Shown here one piece after another: positions 1 through 9,436 of a stretch of DNA of 64,000 nt. A program made the translations under genes and the position numbers. The number at the start of each line of letters is the position of its first letter. The first letter of the stretch is position 1. The notes under the pieces are model-generated. The model was not told where the DNA came from. It made no database searches and worked only from the letters and a program-made list of their open reading frames with translations. The stretch comes from Candidatus Gracilibacteria bacterium (GTDB lineage Bacteria > Patescibacteriota > Gracilibacteria > UBA1369 > UBA12473), in assembly GCA_041658685.1 (NCBI GenBank), contig JBAZZS010000002.1:124001-188000 (forward strand), read 5' to 3'.

Positions 1-2
1 AT

Positions 3-458
3 CTTTATACTTTTTTTATTGAACGTTGGGTTCTCCTTTTTAAAGGATTTTGGGGCGGCAGCGGCGCTGGCTGGATTGACGTTTATATCCCCCCTCTGTT
101 TGTTTATTTTTTCGCCATTTTCACGTTCATTGGCCTTGGGATGAGTGTATGGAAGATTTTAAAATATAAACACGACGCTTTAATTCTTGTTTACTGTTTT
201 CTAACGATTCTCTTCTTTGAATTAGGCTCTTTGATTTATAATGCTCTTTATGTCTCCGATCTTTTGCAATTCGGAGCCCTCCAGGGCCGTTATTATCTAG
301 TCCTCCTTCTTCCTCTTTTTATTTTGATCTTGGAAGGATGGCGCTTTTTAATACCTTTTCGTCTTAATCGTTTCTTTTATGTTTCCGCGATTCTGATTTT
401 TATGTTTATTCATTTTTTCTATCTGGGTAGCGTTTTTGTCCCCCGTTTCTATTTTTAA
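3..458 (+). CDS. DUF2142-like polytopic membrane protein, C-terminal part (partial)
   Basis: The frame is open from base 3, so the window cuts into a gene that began upstream; about 151 residues remain. The visible part is very hydrophobic, with roughly four membrane segments. It carries an FWGGSGAGWIDV stretch followed later by LQGRYY, a pattern I associate with DUF2142 proteins, predicted membrane proteins of surface polysaccharide loci. The next gene starts 8 bases after its stop. It lies beside a sugar epimerase and UDP-glucose dehydrogenase, which fits an envelope glycan role. Family assignment is from motif memory; a related GT-C type glycosyltransferase is the alternative. Confidence 0.6.
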   Translation, partial: LYTFFIERWVLLFKGFWGGSGAGWIDVYIPPLFVYFFAIFTFIGLGMSVWKILKYKHDALILVYCFLTILFFELGSLIYNALYVSDLLQFGALQGRYYLVLLLPLFILILEGWRFLIPFRLNRFFYVSAILIFMFIHFFYLGSVFVPRFYF

Positions 459-466
459 TTTTTCGT

Positions 467-1090
467 ATGCGTCGTATCTTTATTATTTTTATTTTCCTTG
501 TCGTTATCGGTCCTTTTTTGGTTAGCGTTTATTTGAATTCCAATATTCTCCAAACCGAACGTTTAAACCTTCAACGCAACCCGGCTTTTTTCTCTGTAAC
601 GCCTTTTAATCCCCCTGTTATTATGTTCGAGGCAAAAAAAAATTTCTTGTCAGAAATTCATATTTTCATGCATTGCCCTGACCCCATTTTTCCTTCGAGG
701 GATCATTATATATTTCTTGTTGAGAATAATAAAACCGGAGAAGAATATGCTTCTTTTGACTTGAGCCCCATTGATTTCTGGAATGACATCGCCACACTGA
801 AATTCACCCCCATTCAAGACTCGCAAGGTCAAACGTTTACAATAACCATCCGGGCAGATACCTCCAATACTTCTATGATTCAAATGGCTATTCCAGCAAC
901 GGGTTCTTCGGAATTCATTTCCCAGCCTTATTACGAACAAGATACTTCTTTTTTTGAAGCCCTTTATATTGTCCTATGGGAACGACTTTTTTGGCGTATT
1001 TTACCTGTTTTCCCTCTGTTTTTCTTTCTTTGGGCCCTTATTCGGAAAATCATTTTACCCCCTTTTGATACCATTCAATCGTCCTCTTAA
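467..1090 (+). CDS. Membrane-anchored protein of unknown function
   Basis: A 207-residue protein with an N-terminal membrane segment (about residues 4-23), an extracytoplasmic domain of about 140 residues that looks beta-rich, and a second membrane segment near the C-terminus (about 170-192). I do not recognise the family. It follows the DUF2142-like gene by 8 bases and is probably in the same transcript. Its last 41 bases overlap the end of the epimerase gene on the other strand. It could be a helper of the upstream membrane protein; that rests only on position. Confidence 0.6.
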   Translation: MRRIFIIFIFLVVIGPFLVSVYLNSNILQTERLNLQRNPAFFSVTPFNPPVIMFEAKKNFLSEIHIFMHCPDPIFPSRDHYIFLVENNKTGEEYASFDLSPIDFWNDIATLKFTPIQDSQGQTFTITIRADTSNTSMIQMAIPATGSSEFISQPYYEQDTSFFEALYIVLWERLFWRILPVFPLFFFLWALIRKIILPPFDTIQSSS

Positions 1091-1997
1091 GCCCTTCCTT
1101 AAAGGGAACAATCGGTGTGTAACCAAATGTTTTTTTTGCTTTAGAAATATCAGCTAAAGAAAACGGCATATCTCCGGCGCGTGTTGGAGTGAATTTCTTT
1201 TTAATCTCCATTTTTGTGATTGCTTCAATGCTTTCCCAGACCGTCTTAAGGCTAACGGTCTCGTTACAAGCAATATTAAACATCTGTCCCGCCACTTTTT
1301 CATTCGGGGCATCCCCAGCCAATAGATTGGCATGCACCACATTATCAATATAAGTGAAATCTCGGCTTTGAGTACCGTCTCCGTGAATTTCCGCTTCCGT
1401 ATGGTTCAATGCCGCGGCAATAAATTTAGGGATAACTGCTGCGTATTCCGAGGCGGGATCTTGTTTGGGGCCAAACACATTGAAATAACGCAAACTCACG
1501 GTTGTAAGTCCATAAATTTCATGAAAAATACGACAATATTCTTCCGCTGTATACTTACTTAAGGCATACGGGGAAAGGGGTTTTGCCGGAAGCGTTTCAA
1601 CGCGAGCCTCTTGCCCTTCCTGTGCCCCGTAAGACGATGAAGAACTGGCATAAACTACTTTCTCAACGTCGCAATCTCGTGCCGCGACAAGGACATTCAA
1701 TGTGCCTAAAATATTGGTTTGAGCGGAACCGATTGGATCTTTAATGGATCGAGGGATCGACCGCATGGCAGCTTCGTGAAAAATACATTTTACGTCTTGA
1801 AAAGTTTTTTTTAATAATTCTAAATTTTCAATGGATCCATTTACAATTTCGATATGATCTTTCATGTTTTTTAAGTTTTCACTGCTCCCTGTTGAAAAAT
1901 CATCAACGACCACCACTATTTCCCCTCGTTTTACGAGTGCCTCCACGATGTTAGATCCTATAAATCCAGCCCCTCCGGTTACAATATATTTTTTCAT
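1050..1997 (-). CDS. NAD-dependent sugar-nucleotide epimerase (GalE/WbpP-like SDR)
   Basis: A 315-residue extended short-chain dehydrogenase. TGGAGFIG (residues 7-14) is the NAD-binding glycine motif. The serine cluster around 118-122 and Y144xxxK148 (YALSK) form the catalytic set. The later stretch RDFTYIDNVVHA is typical of UDP-hexose and UDP-N-acetylhexosamine 4-epimerases. The likely reaction is C4 epimerisation of a UDP-sugar in the cytoplasm for surface glycans. It starts 8 bases after the UDP-glucose dehydrogenase stop on the same strand, so the two form an operon. Substrate cannot be settled from sequence: UDP-glucose, UDP-GlcNAc and UDP-glucuronate are all possible, the last being attractive given its neighbour. 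Confidence 0.85.
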   Translation of the reverse strand: MKKYIVTGGAGFIGSNIVEALVKRGEIVVVVDDFSTGSSENLKNMKDHIEIVNGSIENLELLKKTFQDVKCIFHEAAMRSIPRSIKDPIGSAQTNILGTLNVLVAARDCDVEKVVYASSSSSYGAQEGQEARVETLPAKPLSPYALSKYTAEEYCRIFHEIYGLTTVSLRYFNVFGPKQDPASEYAAVIPKFIAAALNHTEAEIHGDGTQSRDFTYIDNVVHANLLAGDAPNEKVAGQMFNIACNETVSLKTVWESIEAITKMEIKKKFTPTRAGDMPFSLADISKAKKTFGYTPIVPFKEGLKRTIEWYQKGVK

Positions 1998-2005
1998 ATA
2001 TTTTT

Positions 2006-3355
2006 TTATAAAATAAAATCGTTTCCTATCCCGACATAATCAATCCCTTCTCTTTTTACTTTTACTTTATCATAAAAATTCCTCGCATCAATCAGCACCG
2101 GATTTTTCATTTGTTTTTTCAATGTGTTTAAAGGAATTTTCTTAAAGGCGTCCCACTCGGTCAAGACCAACAAGGCATCCGCGCCCTTGAGGGCTTCTTC
2201 CGGAGTTCGCATATAAAAAATATTTTTTGAAGAAACTGTTTTTCTTAATTTTTCCATTCCCTTGGGGTCAAAAACGCGAACTTCGGCTCCCTCTTCCAAC
2301 AGACGAGAAAGGATCTGAAGCCCGGGAGCCTCCCTCAAGTCATCGGTTTCGGGTTTAAACGTCACTCCCCAAATCGCGATTTTAAGACCTTTTAAAATCG
2401 GATAAACCCCTTTTATTTTTTGAATCAAACGTAAAGGTTGTGCGATATTGATCGCATCCACAGCTTTCAAGAGCTTAAATTCGTATTTCTTATTTTCCCC
2501 TTGCTGAATGAGGCTGCGCACATCCTTGGGCAGACAACTCCCTCCATATCCAATCCCGGCCTTTAAATAATTTTGGCCAATGCGAGGATCCCATTTCATC
2601 CCTTTTTCAACTTCTCGAATATCGGCTCCCGAGAGTTCGCAAAAATTGGCCATTTCATTGATAAAAGAAACTTTGGTGGCCAAAAAAGCGTTGGACGCGT
2701 ACTTGATCATTTCCGCGGTGCGAAGATCTGTGAAAAGAATGGGATAACCTTTTTTTAAAATCGGCTCATATAATTTTTTCATTTTGAGGCGTGCACTCGA
2801 CGCATTGACTCCCACTACAATTCGATACGGTTTTAAAAAATCTTCAATGGCCGTGCCTTCGCGTAAAAATTCCGGGTTATGAACAATGGAAAAAAGTTTG
2901 GAGGCGTTTAAGTTGCTGATCCCGCGTTTCTTTAATGTTTCCCGGATGAGCCCTTCCATGACCTCCGTGGTCCCGACCGGGACCGTTGATTTGTTCACAA
3001 AAAGAGTCTTCTTGGACACGAATTTACCGAATTCAAGCGCCACATCATAAATGGCGTTCAAATCAATTTGAGGGCCATTTAAATTTAAAATTTCCGGAGT
3101 CCCCACCGCATTGATAACCATCTCTCCAAATTCCATTCCTTTTTTAAAGTCGGTTTCAAAATGAAGTTTCCCTTTTTTTTGATTACGATTCACTAATTCT
3201 TTTAATTCGGGTTCGTAAATGGGGATTTCTCCTTTTTTTAAAATTTCTATTTTTTTAGTATCCTTATCTATACCCAAAACTTCATGACCTATTTCAGCCA
3301 AACAAGCGGCGGTCACAATCCCCACATATCCTGTCCCGATGACGGTGATTTTCAT
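2006..3355 (-). CDS. ugd: UDP-glucose 6-dehydrogenase
   Basis: A 449-residue enzyme that oxidises UDP-glucose to UDP-glucuronate with two NAD+. GTGYVG (residues 7-12) is the Rossmann motif. Cys274 in the GYGGSCLPKD stretch is the catalytic thiolester cysteine. A C-terminal UDP-binding domain is present (around WGVTFKPETDD). Length is normal. The ATG at 3355 is chosen because the protein then begins directly with the Rossmann strand, and because a TACAAT -10 box ends six bases upstream. A longer in-frame extension would run through the S-layer gene terminator. First gene of a two-gene operon with the epimerase. Confidence 0.93.
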   Translation of the reverse strand: MKITVIGTGYVGIVTAACLAEIGHEVLGIDKDTKKIEILKKGEIPIYEPELKELVNRNQKKGKLHFETDFKKGMEFGEMVINAVGTPEILNLNGPQIDLNAIYDVALEFGKFVSKKTLFVNKSTVPVGTTEVMEGLIRETLKKRGISNLNASKLFSIVHNPEFLREGTAIEDFLKPYRIVVGVNASSARLKMKKLYEPILKKGYPILFTDLRTAEMIKYASNAFLATKVSFINEMANFCELSGADIREVEKGMKWDPRIGQNYLKAGIGYGGSCLPKDVRSLIQQGENKKYEFKLLKAVDAINIAQPLRLIQKIKGVYPILKGLKIAIWGVTFKPETDDLREAPGLQILSRLLEEGAEVRVFDPKGMEKLRKTVSSKNIFYMRTPEEALKGADALLVLTEWDAFKKIPLNTLKKQMKNPVLIDARNFYDKVKVKREGIDYVGIGNDFIL

Positions 3356-3361
3356 GCGGGC

Positions 3362-3367
3362 ATTGTA
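3362..3367 (-). promoter_or_regulatory. Candidate -10 box of a leaderless ugd promoter
   Basis: TACAAT on the minus strand ends six bases before the ugd ATG, placing the expected transcription start on the A of the start codon at 3355. A weak -35 (TTGTAT) lies 18 bases upstream. The same geometry occurs before nadK, xerC and nrdR. Confidence 0.5.
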
Positions 3368-3413
3368 TCGCATGGAAGGATTCGGATACAAATAAAAAGC
3401 CGTATACGCAAAA

Positions 3414-3443
3414 AGAGGACCCCCCTTTCGGGGAGCCCTCTTT
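3414..3443 (-). terminator. Rho-independent terminator of the S-layer gene
   Basis: AAAGAGG and CCTCTTT arms enclose an inner CCCC/GGGG pairing and a small loop. The minus-strand product ends in a T run. It lies about 50 bases past the S-layer protein stop and upstream of ugd, separating the two transcripts. Confidence 0.7.
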
Positions 3444-3490
3444 AGGGTGAAGATCACTTTAATGTGTCTTCCTCGTAATTGATCAATCTA

Positions 3491-6400
3491 CTACTCAGCA
3501 GATCTCAAAGTTGTGGTCGGTAACGTCTCGAGCTTGTAAGCATTGGTCCAGTCCGTAGTTAACGTTGTATGACTGGCAGCTGAGCGATCAGACCAAACAA
3601 CCTTCCCTGTGATACTGGCAGCAGCGACGTTTGCTTCGTAAGCCGTATCTTGTTTGAGAGATACACTCAAGCTTGAAGTATCCGTGCTGTCCGTATAGGT
3701 GATCGGGGCTTGAACCACATAGTATGCGGTTTGGCCTTCAGCGATCACTTCTTCAGCGGTGAAAGTGATGGCCACGGCATTGGTAGCCCATGTCCCACTT
3801 CCGAGCGAAGAACCAATCAAACCGGAAGAATCGTATTCCGTGATGGTCCAACCATTCGTAACTCCGAGTTGGCCCGCGGCGGTCCCTGTATTCAAGAGAT
3901 TCGCGCTGGCATCGAAGTTAAGTTTATAAAGAGCAACTGCTCCGCCGGTAGCGGTGACACTGAAGCAGTAAACTTTATCCGAGGTTGTCCCACTCAAAGA
4001 TCCGGAACATTGAGCTGTGCTGGAATGATAGGCAAAGGTCGGCAACGCTTGGTAAAGCGCGATTTCATTTGCATCCACATCCGCAGCCATTCCAAGTCCG
4101 CTTGAAGAGGCGTCCGTGATGGTGGTTTGAGAACCAGCTCCAATGGCTTTGAAGCCCGGAGTGCTGGAGTCAAAATCAAAATCCATTTCGAGTTGAGATC
4201 CGGAAGAAAATGCTCCTGTAGAACTGAGTTCATTTGTGACAACGTAGACTTCTACATTGATGGCATTTTCATCGGTGTTGCTGGATTTTGGAACGGCGAT
4301 GTTGAGCCCTGTAAATGAGGCGACTCCGTCGAGCAAAGTCACTTCAGAACTTCCACTCAAAGTATCTGAATCGGTAAGTGATTCCGGGTACTTCAAGATG
4401 ACAGTGGAAATGGCATCGCTGTCTTCATAGGTATTATCAGCACCTGAATCGTTCTTGAATTTCATTTCCGTTACAGTGAAAGCTTCGTTGTTAGCATAGA
4501 TCTTATAACGAGCCACCAAGAGAGGATCCGTGTTTGAATCATTCCCTGCAATGGCCGCGTCGTCTAAGACCGGGCTGAGTGAAGAAGCAACTGTGACCGT
4601 TCCCACATTTTGAACGGTTATCACTGTATTGGGGGACGTGCCTCCATTCTTAGCATCTCCTGTTGCGGTCACCGTATGACCATCTTCGTCTTCACAAGAG
4701 ATATCGGCGGATACGTCAGTAAGGTCTAAAGCAATGGTTTCGACCGTGCTGTTGTAATACGCGCTGGAGCTGATATCGATGACCGGAACCAATCTTGCGG
4801 TGGTTCCTTTGGCAATGAGCCAATCAAGACTTGAGAACGTGACTGTTCCGGAAGAATTGAATACACCCGATGTGGTGGTGATTAAAGTCCCATTTCCATC
4901 ATAAAGTGTAATGGATTCAACGACCTCATCGATGCTAACGCTGTTGCTGGTTGCGCCATAAGCATAAGAGATTCCGGTTCCATCTTCATCCACATACCCT
5001 GTAAGTTTGATGCTGGAAACCGTGATGTCACTGGCGGATCCCGCTGTTAAAGCGAATCCAACAGCTTCGACATCATCGTTCCCCTTCACTACGGTTTGAT
5101 CGCCCGGAGCGGAAGAGAGAGAAACGGCAAGGCTGGGAGATTTAACAGACATGGTATTTCCGGTCAATGCGGATGACGGAACGATGTCGGTGACATAGTC
5201 TCCAGTATCCACATCTCGAATTCCTTCGCTGGTACTGACAGCACTCATTGTGACGTAGACTGTCTGTCCGGCTAAAGCGGAATTGTTTGCAATATCCAAT
5301 TTAACAGCAAGATTACGGATTTCTCCGGCATCGATGCTGAAAGTATCGGTGTAATTGAAAGTTTGAGCCGTATCACTGCCGGTGATGGAAACATCTTGAG
5401 TGGATCCTACGATCGTTCCCGTATCCATATCCACGATCTTGATGTCCGTGAAGTTGGCGGTGGCGGCATCCTCGATAAGACCTGTGTCTCTGGCGACTTC
5501 AGCGGTCGAAGCCGTCAATGTGAAGGTCAATTTTCGAACTTCAACATCCGCCTGTGCGGCCATTGAAAATTCAAACATGGACACATCTTTTTCATTGACT
5601 CCAACATCGCTGGCGGTTGGGCCATTGAAGGAAACGGTCACTTGACCCCCTTCAACGGTGGTACAAGAAGCATCTTCCCAAGTTACAGTCGTACAGAGGG
5701 TGGACGAAGCTCCATCTGTATTTCCATCGTAGCTGGTGGAAGTAACTCCGGAACCAAATCCGTAGACTTCTCCGATGGCAACGACATCCGCATTCTCATC
5801 GAGGTCGACAAGAATGGTATCTGCAGCATCGGCGGAACCGATATCGGCTTTCACAGTGAAAGTTTCGGTGTCTCCGCTTGCAATCTCAATCGGAGTGTCC
5901 AAAACAAACACCATAAGATCACTGCTGTTCAAGCTTTCAGTTGATGCAACTTCATCACTTCCATTATAGAGGACGAAATTTCCAATGAGTGAGCCTGAAA
6001 TGCCTCCTCGAACACGAAGAGAAATTTGGTTGAGCCAAGTGTCTTCCGTGGCGGCGGTGATTTGGAATTTAGCAATTTCAGCGCCTTGTTCTCCAACGGT
6101 GACATTGGAAAGACTTCCATATTTTGCAATAGTGACTGTTCCCGCATCTTGTCCGGCGATAGAGAATTCTTCGCTGGAAAGAGGGAAATCTCCTTCTGTC
6201 GCAACTCCATTATGCGTGACCGCATCGGCGCTTTCGACTTGGAAGTAATCACTGTTGGCAGAATGCCCATCGGCATAGTCCACCACCAAAGTTAAAGTAA
6301 CTGTTTCCCCTGCCGCAACATCCACATCCAAGCTGGAGAATGTGACTGTATTGGTTGAAGTGCTGATCGTGCGACCTGTGGTCAAGCGATCCGCTCCGTC

Positions 6401-7300
6401 GTAGAGGTAAAGACTTGTAAAATCCGCAGCAGAACCGACACCCTTACGAGCGACAACAAGGTCGGTCACTGTGATGTCTTCATCGCTACCCGTAAAGTCC
6501 ACATTCATGATTTCAACATGAGTGGCTTGTTGGGGAACGGAAGTTCCTGTGATTTCATCTCCAAGGGCAACCGTTAAGGTTCCGGTGGAAGTTACGACCG
6601 GGTCAACAACCGGGTCGACAACTGGGTCGACGACTGGGTCAACGACTGGGTCGACAACCGGGTCGACAGCGACCGGGTTCTTGGCCTTATAAAGCATAAC
6701 GGACACTTCGCAACGAGAAACATTTTGGCTTGGGAGATAAGTCCCGTCTCCTTGACCGACAACCACACTATTTTCATAGAGAGTCTCGATGTAAGGAGCA
6801 TACCAAGCGTCAACGTCGGCCACATCGGAGAATACATCTCCTGTGGGGGTGACCAATTCAAACCCGGCGGCTAAAGCAACCATTTTGGCAGCTTCGGCGC
6901 GATTGACGTAAGCGCTCGGGCGAACGGTTCCGGTGAGATCCCCATTGGCATCCGTGTCTCCGGTCATGACCCCGTTTTGGGCCAATACATTAATATATAC
7001 TGCATACCAAGCACCGGCCACGACGTCGGAGAATCCCGCGTCATAATCGGTACTGTCGCCTAAGCCGAAAGCTTCAGCAACCATTTTGGCAAAATCGGCG
7101 CGTTGAGAGCTCTCGTTGCAGCGAAACGTATCCGCCACATCGACAACCCCATCCGCAACGAGCTGTTCAACAGCCGCGTATGCCCAATGGTCTTCTGAAA
7201 CATCGGAAAAAGTTGCAGCCTGAGCAACCGCACTGAAGCCAAAAGAGGCAATCAACGCAGCCAAACTCACGCTTGCAATAAGCTTGCGTAGCTTTTCCAT
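3491..7300 (-). CDS. S-layer protein with three N-terminal SLH domains
   Basis: A 1269-residue exported protein, probably the main surface-layer protein. Residues 1-28 form a signal peptide ending AVAQA before ATFSDV. Three SLH domains follow (about 29-87, 88-155 and 156-207; FSDV...WY, with RAE and RCE motifs), which usually anchor to pyruvylated wall polymer. A VDPV linker repeated about six times (208-235) leads into a long Ser/Thr/Val/Asp-rich region built of repeated beta-type modules, each opening with a strand such as TLTVAL, TVTIAK, QVTVSF or LAVSLS. Four cysteines occur in the middle part. The 5' leader is T-rich with no Shine-Dalgarno. It has its own terminator downstream. Confidence 0.9.
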   Translation of the reverse strand: MEKLRKLIASVSLAALIASFGFSAVAQAATFSDVSEDHWAYAAVEQLVADGVVDVADTFRCNESSQRADFAKMVAEAFGLGDSTDYDAGFSDVVAGAWYAVYINVLAQNGVMTGDTDANGDLTGTVRPSAYVNRAEAAKMVALAAGFELVTPTGDVFSDVADVDAWYAPYIETLYENSVVVGQGDGTYLPSQNVSRCEVSVMLYKAKNPVAVDPVVDPVVDPVVDPVVDPVVDPVVTSTGTLTVALGDEITGTSVPQQATHVEIMNVDFTGSDEDITVTDLVVARKGVGSAADFTSLYLYDGADRLTTGRTISTSTNTVTFSSLDVDVAAGETVTLTLVVDYADGHSANSDYFQVESADAVTHNGVATEGDFPLSSEEFSIAGQDAGTVTIAKYGSLSNVTVGEQGAEIAKFQITAATEDTWLNQISLRVRGGISGSLIGNFVLYNGSDEVASTESLNSSDLMVFVLDTPIEIASGDTETFTVKADIGSADAADTILVDLDENADVVAIGEVYGFGSGVTSTSYDGNTDGASSTLCTTVTWEDASCTTVEGGQVTVSFNGPTASDVGVNEKDVSMFEFSMAAQADVEVRKLTFTLTASTAEVARDTGLIEDAATANFTDIKIVDMDTGTIVGSTQDVSITGSDTAQTFNYTDTFSIDAGEIRNLAVKLDIANNSALAGQTVYVTMSAVSTSEGIRDVDTGDYVTDIVPSSALTGNTMSVKSPSLAVSLSSAPGDQTVVKGNDDVEAVGFALTAGSASDITVSSIKLTGYVDEDGTGISYAYGATSNSVSIDEVVESITLYDGNGTLITTTSGVFNSSGTVTFSSLDWLIAKGTTARLVPVIDISSSAYYNSTVETIALDLTDVSADISCEDEDGHTVTATGDAKNGGTSPNTVITVQNVGTVTVASSLSPVLDDAAIAGNDSNTDPLLVARYKIYANNEAFTVTEMKFKNDSGADNTYEDSDAISTVILKYPESLTDSDTLSGSSEVTLLDGVASFTGLNIAVPKSSNTDENAINVEVYVVTNELSSTGAFSSGSQLEMDFDFDSSTPGFKAIGAGSQTTITDASSSGLGMAADVDANEIALYQALPTFAYHSSTAQCSGSLSGTTSDKVYCFSVTATGGAVALYKLNFDASANLLNTGTAAGQLGVTNGWTITEYDSSGLIGSSLGSGTWATNAVAITFTAEEVIAEGQTAYYVVQAPITYTDSTDTSSLSVSLKQDTAYEANVAAASITGKVVWSDRSAASHTTLTTDWTNAYKLETLPTTTLRSAE
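6595..6675 (-). repeat. 12-bp tandem repeat encoding a VDPV linker
   Basis: Six to seven copies of a 12-base unit encode Val-Asp-Pro-Val repeats between the SLH domains and the body of the S-layer protein. Copies differ slightly at third positions (ACC/ACT, TCG/TCA). In-frame copy-number change here would alter linker length without frameshifting. Confidence 0.85.
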
Positions 7301-7536
7301 GTTAAAAGAGGTTAAAAAAATGAATAAAAAAAGAGAGTAAATAACATAAAAACAGAAACAAAATCACAAATTATTCGGGACAAACCCGACGAATCGGCCC
7401 TGTCCAACACTTAATCCCTATTTTTCAAGGAGCCTCATAACTCATCTATTATCGTACAACACTTGATAACGCGAATGTTTCACATTTGTTTCAAACTTAT
7501 CCGTGACAAACCTTGTTTTTATTTTCTTACCTTTTC

Positions 7537-7612
7537 TGGTAGTCCCAACGGGAGTCGAACCCGTGTCTCCACCGTGAGAGGGTGGTGTCCTGGGCCGCTA
7601 GACGATGAGACC
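7537..7612 (-). tRNA. tRNA-Glu (anticodon CTC)
   Basis: A complete cloverleaf can be drawn on the minus strand: acceptor stem with G1-U72 and one internal wobble pair, anticodon stem CCACC/GGTGG around loop CTCTCAC, and T arm ACGGG-TTCGACT-CCCGT. Anticodon CTC reads GAG. The 3' CCA is encoded. A weak promoter (TTGCAT at 7648-7653, TATAAG at 7627-7632, 15-base spacer) lies just upstream. Confidence 0.95.
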
Positions 7613-8264
7613 ATAACTTGCGAAACCTTATAGTATTCTGAAATTTGATGCAATACCTTTTTCGCAGAAGAAAGCCAAAACTAGCCCCTAAAAACGTTTT
7701 TTTATGACTGGTTAATTAACCAACATATTATTTTACGACTAACCAAATATCTAAATTTGTTTATTTTAAGCCATTTATCATCGCTACACTTTAACACCCC
7801 ATTTAAAATCGACTTATCAACAAGTTATCTACATTTTTTACACATTTGTTGACTACCCAACACATAACATCCTCACCCATCCCTCGACTAATCAAATCTC
7901 TATTTCTCTTTTATTTAAGACTATTTTCCACCTATTCATTTTCTACTTATTTGACTAATCAATTTGAATTGTTGCGAAATATACTTTCGGTTCGCCTATT
8001 CATTCCAAATGATCAACTAATCAACGCTGTTTTCCGACTACCCAAAGCGTTTTTTTGCTCTTTTATACCTTAATAAATGCATTTTTATTCTTCTTTTTTA
8101 TTTTTTCGGGTACTCAACACTCTTTTTTACTCTTAAATAAGGCAATAATCCTATCTTTAAATTATTTTTTAAGTTTTATTTACAATCTTCTATTATTATT
8201 TTATTGTATATATCTTCCCAAATGCACTGGTTGTTTTTACTCTTTCTGATAAAATACGACCATT
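7613..8264. other. 650-bp AT-rich noncoding region with motif array
   Basis: No convincing gene is present. The stretch between tRNA-Glu and dnaJ holds the GACTAATCAA-like motif array (7706-8118), two DnaA-box-like 9-mers (7814-7822 and 7825-7833) and a very AT-rich segment (about 8120-8230). Short open frames here run straight through the repeats and have no codon bias like the neighbours. Confidence 0.7.
7706..8118. repeat. Array of degenerate GACTAATCAA motifs
   Basis: Copies on the plus strand: GACTAACCAAA (7737), GACTTATCAAC (7811), GACTACCCAAC (7851), GACTAATCAAA (7886), GACTAATCAAT (7953), AACTAATCAAC (8015), GACTACCCAAA (8036) and GGTACTCAAC (8109). A palindromic GGTTAATTAACC at 7710-7721 ends in the related TAACCAACA. 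Spacing is irregular. The same motif recurs three times before the HTH gene at 10330. It looks like a set of protein-binding sites. Confidence 0.65.
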
Positions 8265-9398
8265 ATGGAAAAAGATTTGTATGCCATTTTAGGAATTCCC
8301 AAGACCGCAACAGATTCGGAAATCAAGCGTGCCTATCGAAAATTGGCCCAAAAACATCATCCGGATATGAATAAAGGAAATGCCGAATCGGAACAAAAAT
8401 TCAAAGGGATCAATGTGGCGTACGAAATTCTTTCGGATAAGAAAAAACGGGCTCAATACGATCAATTTGGGATTGCGGGAGGACCGGCGGGTGGGCAAGG
8501 AGGATTTGAAGGGTTTTCCGGGTTTGATCCTTCTAACTTCGGCGGTGGATTTTCAGATATTTTTGAAACTTTTTTTGGGGGAGGATTTTCAGGCGGAGGA
8601 CGGACTTCCAAAAAACAAGGCCCTGTTCCCGGAAACGATATTGAAAGCGTTCTCTCTTTAACGTTGGAGGAATCCGCGTTTGGGGCTGAAAAAATATTGG
8701 AAATCAATAAATCCGATACCTGCGCACGATGTAAAGGAGAAGGAGCCGAGCCCGGGACTCAAGTTGTAACCTGTTCGGAATGCCACGGCACCGGACAAGT
8801 ACGCACCGTTCGACAAACCATTTTAGGACAAATCCAGGCGGTTCGAACCTGTTCCAAATGCCATGGGGAAGGCCGTATCCCGGAAAAGCCCTGTTCCGAA
8901 TGCCATGGACAAATGAGAACGCGCCAACGGAGCAAGCTCACGGTTAAAATCCCTTCCGGGATTGAAAATGGCGCCACGATTCGTTTGCGTGAAAAAGGAG
9001 AAGCCGGAGTTAAAGGAGGAAGGCATGGAGATCTTTATCTCCATATTCAGGTTATGCCACATTCCGAATTTCAACGACAAGGTTATGATATTTATTCTTT
9101 GGTTAAATTGCATGTTTTAGAGGCAATCTTGGGAACAACCTTATCCGTAAAGACCCTACACGGCTCCATGAAGCTTAAAATTCCAAGCGGGACTCAACAT
9201 GATCAGGTGTTTAAGATCAAAAATCATGGTGTGCCTCATATTAGAGGAGAAGAAAAAGGAGACCATTATGTAAAAGTCCAGATTGAAACCCCTAAACGCC
9301 TGAGTCGAAAAGAACGAGAGCTGTATCAGGAAATTGCCAAAGAAAGCGGGCTGAACATTGATGAGGACGGAGGATTGCTGTCTAAGTTGAAGTTTTGA
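8265..9398 (+). CDS. dnaJ: Chaperone DnaJ (Hsp40)
   Basis: A 377-residue type I J-protein, co-chaperone stimulating DnaK ATPase. It has a J domain with HPD at 32-34, a Gly/Phe-rich region (about 70-125), four zinc-finger CxxCxG repeats from about residue 152 (CARCKGEG, CSECHGTG, CSKCHGEG, CSECHGQM), then the C-terminal substrate-binding domains. The fourth zinc repeat ends GQ rather than the usual GxG. No Shine-Dalgarno; a TAAAAT box ends nine bases before the ATG, so the leader would be very short. dnaK and grpE are not in this window. Confidence 0.95.
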   Translation: MEKDLYAILGIPKTATDSEIKRAYRKLAQKHHPDMNKGNAESEQKFKGINVAYEILSDKKKRAQYDQFGIAGGPAGGQGGFEGFSGFDPSNFGGGFSDIFETFFGGGFSGGGRTSKKQGPVPGNDIESVLSLTLEESAFGAEKILEINKSDTCARCKGEGAEPGTQVVTCSECHGTGQVRTVRQTILGQIQAVRTCSKCHGEGRIPEKPCSECHGQMRTRQRSKLTVKIPSGIENGATIRLREKGEAGVKGGRHGDLYLHIQVMPHSEFQRQGYDIYSLVKLHVLEAILGTTLSVKTLHGSMKLKIPSGTQHDQVFKIKNHGVPHIRGEEKGDHYVKVQIETPKRLSRKERELYQEIAKESGLNIDEDGGLLSKLKF

Positions 9399-9436
9399 AA
9401 TTAGACATTTCCAATAACTCATTATACGATATACAC

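Noticed and set aside
6595..6675. CRISPR-like or satellite array
   Set aside because: The 12-base repeats are in frame and encode a VDPV protein linker; there are no spacers.
7846..8249. Two short open frames (75 and 64 codons) before dnaJ
   Set aside because: They run through the motif array and AT-rich stretch, have Leu/Phe/Ser-rich low-complexity products and no start signals.
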